Positions 58,459-64,000 of a DNA stretch of 64,000 bases are shown piece by piece (the first letter of the stretch is position 1; each line of letters starts with the position of its first letter). The stretch spans positions 1-64,000 of the forward strand of contig JAPLQX010000027.1 of assembly GCA_026399435.1 (NCBI GenBank), read 5' to 3'. The translations under genes were made by a program, and so were the position numbers. Below the pieces are notes generated by a model. The model was not told the origin of the DNA and made no database searches. It saw nothing but the letters and a program-made list of their open reading frames with translations. The stretch is from Rhodocyclales bacterium (GTDB taxonomy: Bacteria; Pseudomonadota; Gammaproteobacteria; Burkholderiales; Rhodocyclaceae).

Positions 58459-61400
58459 TCAGCCCCCAGCCTTGCCGAGGTCCAGCTTGAGCAGGATCTC
58501 GCGGCCTTCGGTCGCACTCTTTGCGGCTGCGCCCTGACGGATGCGGGCCTCGGGCGCGCCTGCCGCTTTCAGGTCCTCCAGCGCGTACTCGGTACGCTTC
58601 TCCGCCAGCGCCTGCAGGGCATCGTCCTGCACGACCTGTTTGGCGCGTAGGCGCTCGAACAGCACGGCATAGAAATCCGCACCCTTGAGCCGGCCCACTT
58701 CGGCTTCGCTGAGGCTGCGCTTCTCGCGCATGAGGCCGGAGAGGCGCGACATCATCTTGCCGGTCATGCTTTCCTCCAGCTGGCCCGGATTGGCGCTGCG
58801 GAAGCCCTCCTTTAGCGTCGCCAGCTCGGCGCTGCCGAAGCTGTCGGCGAACAGGCCTTCCAGCGCGGCTTGCACCTTGGGCGCACGGGTCGACAGCGGG
58901 CCCGGATCGCCTTTCGCCCCTACCGGCTGGCCGCTCTTTTCGGCGACTGCGCGGCGCAGTTGCAGATCCTGCAGCGCGACGCGATCGACCTCGGCCCACG
59001 TGCCGGACACGCTGAGCGCCAGACCCGGCCGCTTGTTGAGCACGGTGGCGAGGCGCACCAGCTTCTCTCGTTCGGGCGGAGTCAGGCTGGTCACGCCGGC
59101 TTCGAAGGCGATGTCGTCGATCTTTTCACCGCCGCTGCCGAATAGCGCACCCAGCGCGCGGAAGGGCGCGGTGACGATCTTGGTCAGAACGTTGGTGATG
59201 GCCTTCCAGATGATCGCGCCATAGCTGAATTGCGGATCGTCGAGGCTGCCGGAAATCGGCAGGCCGAGGTCGATGCGGCCGTCGGAATCGCTGAGGATGG
59301 CGATCGCCAGATCGAGCGGCAGGTCCTTCGCCGTCGGACTCTCGACCCGCTCGCCGAGTTCGAGGCGATCGATGACGATCCGGTTTTCGCCCTGCAACTG
59401 GCGCTGCTTGATCTTGTATTCGAGCTCGAGCGACAGCTTGCCGGAATTGATCTTGCGTCCGGCGAAGGTGGCCGAGTAAGGCGTCAGATGTGTCATCTCG
59501 ACATTGCGGAAAACCACCTTGAGGTCCATGAACTCGGTGGGCTTGAAAAAATCCACCTGCCCCACTGCGCGCGCCAGGCCGAACTCATCGACTTCGCCGT
59601 CGAGTTCCACCTGGCCCGGCGCACCGGGTTTGGAAGACAGCCCGACGAGCGATCCGCGCAAATTATGGATGTGGGTACCGAAAGGCAATACCAGCGAGTT
59701 GTCGGCAAAGAACATCGAGCCGCCGCGAAAGCGCAGGCGGTCGATATTGACCAGGAAGCCCTGGGGTTCCGGCTTGGCCGGCGCTGCTGCGGCGACGGGC
59801 GGTGCCGCTTGCGCCGCAGGAGCCACCACGGGAGTCGGCGCTGGCGGTGCGGCGGTGTCCTTGTGCATCACGCGCTGGAGGTTGGTCGACTTGTCCTTGT
59901 CGATGATCAGCTTGGTGTCGAGCCCGTCGAGCGACAGCAAGGCCATCTCGAGCCGGGTCGGACTCAGCGCAAGATCGCTGCTGGAAAGCGACTTCCAGGC
60001 GAGGAAGACATTCTTCGTTCCGGCTTCGTTGAGGCGCAGGTCGCGCACCGCGAAGCTGCCGCGATAGCCGCTGGATTTAGCGTCATGCGTCACGCGCCCT
60101 GCCGCCGCGGCCTCGCCGCCGACAAAATCGAGCGCGGCGAATTTGGCGACATAGGGCTGCGCCACCTTGAGCGAGAGATTGGCCAGCTTCACGTTCAGGT
60201 CGGCCGCGGCACCGGCCGGTGTCAGCTTGCCGACGACTTCCAGCCGGCCCCCGCTGCGCGCGTCGAGGCTGGCCTTGAGCGGCAGCGGCGCCCTGAGATT
60301 TTCGCTGACGCCGTCCACCACAATGGCGATGTTGTCGAGATCCAGTTGGACTGCCGGTGCCACGCTTTCGTCGCGCAGGGTGACTGCGAAGCCGGCGAGC
60401 GCCACCTGTTTGACATTGAAGTGCCACGGCGCCGCGGGCTCGGCGGCCGGCGGCTTGGCGGCAGCCGCGGTTTTCGCCGCGCGCTTGTCGCCGAGGCTGT
60501 CGACCAGGCCGAGCAGATCGATCCTGCCCTGCGCGTCGCGCCGCGCGCTGATGCCGCCGCCCTTGAGCGTCAGCGCCGCCAGCGTGGCCTTGCGCTGAGG
60601 AAGATCGACCCTGGCATCGCTCAGGACGATCTCGTCGAACTTCAGCACCGGCTTGCGTTCTTTCTTGTCGAGCATCGCTTCGACGCGATTGCCCTGCAGC
60701 TCGATGGCGCCCAGCGCAAGCTGCCCGGTCCCCAAGTCGAAGCTTCCTTCCTTGATCTCGACGCGGTCGACGGCCAACTGCGGCAGCGTGGCACCCGGCG
60801 CCTGCTGCAGCCGTAGCGCCGACGCCGAGAGGCCGATCTTTTCGAGTTTCAGGGCCAGCGTGCCGCCGGCCTGGGTCAGGCGGTAATCGGCACCGAAAGC
60901 GACGATGCCCGACGGTGGCGCGATCGGCAGCTTGTCCTGCAACAGGGGCGCCAGGCGCTCGAGGTCGATGGCGCCAAGGTCGATGCGGCCGCTGCTGGCG
61001 ATCGGGTTCAGCGTGAGGTCGCCGGCCCAGGTCAGCTGCGCGCCGAACAGGGTTTTGGCTGTCAGCCTGAACTTGCCGGCGTCATCGGGCAGGGTCGATA
61101 CGTCGTTGAGTTCGAGGTCGAGCGGCTCGATGCCGGTGGCGAAAGCCGGCGTCACGCGCTGATCGCTCAGCTGCATTTGTGCACCGCTGATGCGCAAGTG
61201 CCGGATGTCGAGGCGCGGCAAGCCCTTGGGCTCGGGCTGCGGCCCCTTGCTTTGCAGCGCATCGAGCAGGGGGCTCCAGTTGAGGCCGCCTTCCTTGCGC
61301 TGCACCAGGCTGGCATTCAGGCCGTCGAGGCGGATTTCATCGAACACCAAGGCACGCTGCATCAGGCTTGCCGCCGAGAGATCGACGAACAGTTCGCTAA

Positions 61401-61644
61401 AAGCCAGCAGCGGCGCACCGGCCGGATCGACCAGGCGCAATTCGCGCAGGCGCACGCTCAAGGCCAGCGGATTGATCTCGGGTCGGGCGAGGGTCAGGCG
61501 GTGACCGGTCTTCTCGGCGATGAACTTTTCCGCCTGCGACTGGACGATCCCCGGCAGCGCGAGCCAAGCGAAACCCAGGACGAAAGCAACCACGCCCGCC
61601 GCGATCAGCGAGGGCTTCTTGAAGCGTCGAAGGTTCGGATTCAT
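58459..61644 (-). CDS. DUF748 AsmA-like envelope protein
   Basis: 1,061 residues. One N-terminal membrane anchor (about 13-33) is followed by a long beta-rich periplasmic chain with repeated AsmA-like units (ARPEINPLALSVRLRELRLV, VFDEIRLDGLNASLVQRKEG, SPLGLPISGSLDD-type strands late). These are interrupted by Ala/Pro linkers at about 390-405 and 590-625. The C-terminal part has LTPPEREKLVRLATVLNKRP, an OmpA-like-looking helix-strand pair found in DUF748 proteins. AsmA relatives are thought to bridge inner and outer membranes for lipid movement; this protein's exact task is unknown. One linker contains a dispersed repeat (PPAPTPVV). Confidence 0.88.
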   Translation of the reverse strand: MNPNLRRFKKPSLIAAGVVAFVLGFAWLALPGIVQSQAEKFIAEKTGHRLTLARPEINPLALSVRLRELRLVDPAGAPLLAFSELFVDLSAASLMQRALVFDEIRLDGLNASLVQRKEGGLNWSPLLDALQSKGPQPEPKGLPRLDIRHLRISGAQMQLSDQRVTPAFATGIEPLDLELNDVSTLPDDAGKFRLTAKTLFGAQLTWAGDLTLNPIASSGRIDLGAIDLERLAPLLQDKLPIAPPSGIVAFGADYRLTQAGGTLALKLEKIGLSASALRLQQAPGATLPQLAVDRVEIKEGSFDLGTGQLALGAIELQGNRVEAMLDKKERKPVLKFDEIVLSDARVDLPQRKATLAALTLKGGGISARRDAQGRIDLLGLVDSLGDKRAAKTAAAAKPPAAEPAAPWHFNVKQVALAGFAVTLRDESVAPAVQLDLDNIAIVVDGVSENLRAPLPLKASLDARSGGRLEVVGKLTPAGAAADLNVKLANLSLKVAQPYVAKFAALDFVGGEAAAAGRVTHDAKSSGYRGSFAVRDLRLNEAGTKNVFLAWKSLSSSDLALSPTRLEMALLSLDGLDTKLIIDKDKSTNLQRVMHKDTAAPPAPTPVVAPAAQAAPPVAAAAPAKPEPQGFLVNIDRLRFRGGSMFFADNSLVLPFGTHIHNLRGSLVGLSSKPGAPGQVELDGEVDEFGLARAVGQVDFFKPTEFMDLKVVFRNVEMTHLTPYSATFAGRKINSGKLSLELEYKIKQRQLQGENRIVIDRLELGERVESPTAKDLPLDLAIAILSDSDGRIDLGLPISGSLDDPQFSYGAIIWKAITNVLTKIVTAPFRALGALFGSGGEKIDDIAFEAGVTSLTPPEREKLVRLATVLNKRPGLALSVSGTWAEVDRVALQDLQLRRAVAEKSGQPVGAKGDPGPLSTRAPKVQAALEGLFADSFGSAELATLKEGFRSANPGQLEESMTGKMMSRLSGLMREKRSLSEAEVGRLKGADFYAVLFERLRAKQVVQDDALQALAEKRTEYALEDLKAAGAPEARIRQGAAAKSATEGREILLKLDLGKAGG
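59831..59857 (+). repeat. Dispersed in-frame repeat, copy in the DUF748 gene
   Basis: GGAGTCGGCGCTGGCGGTGC then GGCGGTG. It encodes PPAPT in an Ala/Pro linker, read in reverse orientation. The surrounding linker is itself GC-rich, so chance similarity is harder to exclude here than for the other copies. Confidence 0.45.
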
Positions 61645-61722
61645 GATCCTGGTGCCGGATTGAGAAGTCTCTCGGAGGCAATCATAGCGCGGTGGTCTTG
61701 CGCCAGGGCAGCACCGCGAGGA

Positions 61723-62634
61723 TCAGCTGCGAGTCTGCCGCCACGGTGCGCTGCCGAACTCAGCAACCAGAAAATCCACCATCGCCCGCACCTTGGGCGA
61801 CAGGTTGCGGCCACTGGGATAGGTGGCGTAGAGGGGCACCGGTTCGACGTGCTGCCAGTCGGTCAGGATCGGCACCAGTTCGCCGCGACGCATCGCATCG
61901 CCGACGATGACGTCGGTCAGGCGCGTGATGCCGACGCCGGCCACCGCCAGTTGCAGCACGGTCTCGGCCGTGTTGGCGGCGACATTGCCGCTGACATGCA
62001 CCACGCGGATGCCGTCGTCGGTATCGAAAGGCCAGCGGCGAAGGGCCGGCAGGCTGGTGATCCACAAGCAGTTGTGCTGCTGCAAATCATCCGGCGTGCG
62101 CGGCGTGCCGTGCCGCGCGAGGTAAGCCGGTGAGGCGCAGATCACCCGTTCGAGATTGCAGATGCGCCGCGCCACCATCGACGATTCGTCGAGCGGGCCG
62201 ATGCGGATCGCCAAGTCGATGCCTTCCTCCATGGCGTCCGGCGGTTGATCGCTGATGGTGATGTCCAGCTCGACTTCGGGATGAAGCTCCTGGAAGCGCG
62301 GGATGGCCGGCGCCAACGGGTGCATGCCGAAGGCCGATCCGCAGTGCAGCCGCAACACCCCGCGCGGGCTGGCTGAGGCCTCGGCGACCTCGGCCTCGGC
62401 CTCGTCCATGGCGGTCAGGATGGGGCGGGCCCTGGCGTAGAAGGCCTCGCCTTCGGCGGTCAGTTGCAGCCGGCGCGTGGTTCTCTGCAGGAGACGCGCG
62501 CCGAGACGGTCCTCGAGGCGCGTCACCAGTTTGGACAGGGCGGACGGCGTCAGCCCCATGACCCGCGCTGCCGCGGTGAAGCCCCCGGTTTCCACGGCAC
62601 GGACAAAAGCGGTCATCTCTGCGGCACGATCCAT
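61723..62634 (-). CDS. LysR-family transcriptional regulator
   Basis: 303 residues. The N-terminal winged helix has MTAFVRAVETGGFTAAARVM and LTPSALSKLVTRLEDRLGAR, with LLQRTTRRLQLTAEGEAFYA next. The effector domain at about 90-295 has the usual periplasmic-binding-protein fold. It belongs to the AaeR/YafC-like subgroup by its wing sequence. A perfect 14-bp palindrome lies 13 bases before its start and suggests autoregulation. It is divergent from a 50-codon gene. The ligand is unknown. Confidence 0.93.
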   Translation of the reverse strand: MDRAAEMTAFVRAVETGGFTAAARVMGLTPSALSKLVTRLEDRLGARLLQRTTRRLQLTAEGEAFYARARPILTAMDEAEAEVAEASASPRGVLRLHCGSAFGMHPLAPAIPRFQELHPEVELDITISDQPPDAMEEGIDLAIRIGPLDESSMVARRICNLERVICASPAYLARHGTPRTPDDLQQHNCLWITSLPALRRWPFDTDDGIRVVHVSGNVAANTAETVLQLAVAGVGITRLTDVIVGDAMRRGELVPILTDWQHVEPVPLYATYPSGRNLSPKVRAMVDFLVAEFGSAPWRQTRS

Positions 62635-62646
62635 TCGTCTATTATG

Positions 62647-62660
62647 GATGAATATTCATC
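62647..62660. promoter_or_regulatory. Perfect palindrome upstream of the LysR gene
   Basis: GATGAATATTCATC is a 14-bp perfect palindrome 13 bases upstream of the lysR start in the divergent gap. It fits a LysR-type autoregulatory site or an operator shared with the small divergent gene. Confidence 0.6.
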
Positions 62661-62754
62661 AATGTTGTTCCAATGATAGTAATTGTGCTTTGAGCGATAT
62701 GTAATTACAGTTCAGTCATGCGATGTTGCACCGCACCAAAACAAGGAAACCATC

Positions 62755-62907
62755 ATGTCCTCCATCAACATAGCCGAGATCGAACGGGAAGCCCACGAGA
62801 TGCGGGCCAAGGAAATGCAGTACTTGCTCGACCGTTTGCTGACAGCCGCCAACCATGGTCTGCGCTCGCTGTTTTCCTGGAATCCGCAGGCTCGCCGCTA
62901 CCACTAG
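62755..62907 (+). CDS. Small 50-residue protein divergent from LysR gene
   Basis: 50 residues from the ATG at 62755, with AAGGAA nine bases upstream; 24 extra codons upstream lack a start signal. The sequence begins MSSINIAEIEREAHEMRAKE, an amphipathic helix rich in Glu and Arg, then LLDRLLTAANHGLRSLFSWN. It resembles the short helical proteins of the RSP_7527 type (EIEREA-x-x-x-RA motif), of unknown function. Its position opposite a LysR gene suggests it is that regulator's target. Coding status rests on the ribosome site and amino-acid pattern only. Confidence 0.62.
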   Translation: MSSINIAEIEREAHEMRAKEMQYLLDRLLTAANHGLRSLFSWNPQARRYH

Positions 62908-62939
62908 GAGCAAGGCCGCCGACGCCAAAGCGCAGCGCG

Positions 62940-63075
62940 GTCAGAGCTTGTGAAGAAATCGTCCCCCAAGGGGACTTCCTTCGGGGCGTAGCCGCGGGCC
63001 GTAGCGGGGTGCGGCCGGAGCGCAGCTACCGGAATGTACGTCGTTGTACATGAGGATAGCCGGGGTTGCCAAATG
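62940..63075. repeat. Structured intergenic element
   Basis: In the 218-base gap between the small gene and the flavin reductase gene. It contains CCCCCAAGGGG at 62963-62973, the 20-mer AGGGGACTTCCTTCGGGGCG (62969-62988) shared with the repeat in glmU, and a nested hairpin at 63025-63060. In that hairpin GCTA pairs with TAGC around the perfect inverted repeat ATGTAC/GTACAT (63034-63051). No coding frame fits. It looks like a member of an interspersed repeat family or a structured RNA segment. Confidence 0.5.
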
Positions 63076-63125
63076 AGCCGCCCAAGCCCCGATCCGGCAC
63101 GCGCAGTAGATTTATTCACGAGCGC

Positions 63126-63629
63126 TCAGGCCAGGGTGCGGTAGCGCCCACCAAGGAAGATCAGCGGCGGCTTCTCGTCGCGCTGAAAGTTTTCCACATG
63201 GCCGACGAAAATGAGGTGGTCGCCGCCCGGATAGCGCATCTCGTTGCGGCACTCGAACCACGCGCAGCAGCCCGGCAGGATCGGCGTGTCGCCAGCGCCG
63301 ACTTTCAGATCGATGCCGGCGAACCTGTCGCTCTGCGACTGCGAAAAACGCTGCGACAACTCGACCTGGTCGGCGGCCAGCACGTTGATCGCGTAATGGC
63401 TGCATGATTCGAACACCGCCAGCGACGGCGACTGCAGGCCGAGGCACCACAGCACCAGCGGCGGCTCGAGCGAAACCGAGGTAAAGGAATTGATGGTGAC
63501 ACCCACCGGCGTTCCGTCGGCGGCGCGCGCGGTAATCACCGCGACGCCGGTGGCGAATTCGCCCAGCGCGTCGCGCAGGCTGCGGGTGTCGAGAAACGGC
63601 GGGAACTGCTGGTTCATTGGGGCTGACAT
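63126..63629 (-). CDS. Flavin reductase-family protein
   Basis: 167 residues from the ATG at 63629; another ATG four codons later is possible. The FMN-binding split barrel shows LRDALGEFATGVAVITARAA, VGVTINSFTSVSLEPPLVLW and FESCSHYAINVLAADQVELS, and the end GGDHLIFVGHVENFQRDEKP with LIFLGGRYRTL. Members reduce FMN or FAD with NAD(P)H, often for a partner monooxygenase; none is adjacent. Residues KVGAGDTP are encoded by a dispersed repeat. It is divergent from purT. Confidence 0.9.
   Translation of the reverse strand: MSAPMNQQFPPFLDTRSLRDALGEFATGVAVITARAADGTPVGVTINSFTSVSLEPPLVLWCLGLQSPSLAVFESCSHYAINVLAADQVELSQRFSQSQSDRFAGIDLKVGAGDTPILPGCCAWFECRNEMRYPGGDHLIFVGHVENFQRDEKPPLIFLGGRYRTLA
63281..63305 (-). 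repeat. Dispersed in-frame repeat, copy in the flavin reductase gene
   Basis: The minus strand reads GAAAGTCGGCGCTGGCGACA then CGCCGA. It encodes VGAGDTP, the same frame as the glmS, lysA, cusB and hslU copies. Confidence 0.55.
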
Positions 63630-63678
63630 GTTCAAGAGGCTCTAAAATCGGGGGGCTTACTTTTATTGGGAGCACCTG

Positions 63679-64000
63679 ATGGGTTTCATGGATCGTATCG
63701 GCACTCCGCTTTCTCCGTCCGCCACGCGCGTGATGCTTCTGGGTTGCGGCGAACTGGGCAAGGAGGTAATTATCGCATTGCAGCGGCTGGGTTGCGAGGT
63801 GATCGGCGTCGATCGCTATGCCGATGCGCCCGGCATGCAGGTGGCGCATCGCAGCCATGTGTTGACCATGACCGATGGCGCCGCCCTGCGTGCCCTGATC
63901 GAAAAGGAAAAGCCGCACCTGGTGGTGCCCGAGATCGAGGCCATCGCCACCGCCGCGCTGGTCGAGATGGAGCGCGACGGAGTGGCGGGACATTTCCCCG
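63679..64000 (+). CDS. purT: Formate-dependent GAR transformylase PurT, N-terminal part
   Basis: Purine synthesis enzyme that makes formyl-GAR from GAR, formate and ATP; ATP-grasp family. Only the first 107 codons are in the window. The ATG at 63679 has GGGAG six bases upstream. The start reads [20 protein letters not shown], then the first Rossmann-like glycine motif [40 protein letters not shown] and [17 protein letters not shown], all standard for PurT. The gene runs off the right edge. Confidence 0.95.
   Translation, partial: MGFMDRIGTPLSPSATRVMLLGCGELGKEVIIALQRLGCEVIGVDRYADAPGMQVAHRSHVLTMTDGAALRALIEKEKPHLVVPEIEAIATAALVEMERDGVAGHFP

Overview
The window reads as a chromosomal segment of a high-GC betaproteobacterium, most likely of the Rhodocyclales or a close relative. 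The gene orders pilMNOPQ-aroK-aroB-dgt-gltB-gltD, mrcA divergent from pilM, cyaY/lptM-lysA and hslV-hslU are typical of that class. This placement is an inference from gene order and protein character, not from a marker gene. No rRNA, tRNA or CRISPR array was seen.

Layout. 1-4.1 kb is a copper/silver efflux operon (CusF, CusC, CusB carrying a fused CusF domain, and the start of CusA) headed by a small Cys/His-rich exported protein. 4.1-8.2 kb holds an EF-G-like GTPase and a B12-binding radical SAM protein. 8.4-11.6 kb holds a small twin-membrane-segment protein, a 747-residue metallo-beta-lactamase/cNMP-domain protein and a DUF2147 protein. 11.69-23.34 kb is a segment bounded by inverted transposon-type ends. 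Its right end lies 29 bases beyond the glmS stop codon, where Tn7-family elements insert. Its cargo is a broken PIN-domain gene, a lipoprotein hydrolase plus Spy-like protein divergent from a CpxRA-like two-component system (with a perfect CpxR-type box between them), a low-GC sulfotransferase, and a MarR-controlled MacAB-type efflux operon. No transposase gene is visible inside it.

23.4-43.4 kb is core metabolism and envelope biogenesis: glmS, glmU, gltD, gltB, dgt, aroB, aroK, the type IV pilus genes pilQ-pilM and penicillin-binding protein 1A. 43.4-49.6 kb holds cyaY, lptM, lysA and an RND multidrug pump. 49.6-52.5 kb holds an AEC carrier and the HslUV protease. 52.5-57.2 kb is a zinc-type uptake locus (small His/Cys protein, outer-membrane porin, ZnuA, ZnuB) followed by a STAS protein, with no ATPase gene. 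57.2-64 kb holds RlmI, a large AsmA-like DUF748 protein, a LysR regulator divergent from a 50-residue peptide gene, a flavin reductase and the start of purT.

Two signals are not explained by ordinary gene annotation. One is the glmS-proximal transposon-like segment. The other is a dispersed repeat of about 25-47 bp, found at nine places in this window. Eight copies lie inside genes of unrelated function, and each orientation keeps a fixed reading frame, adding short peptides such as [15 protein letters not shown] or SAPTL.
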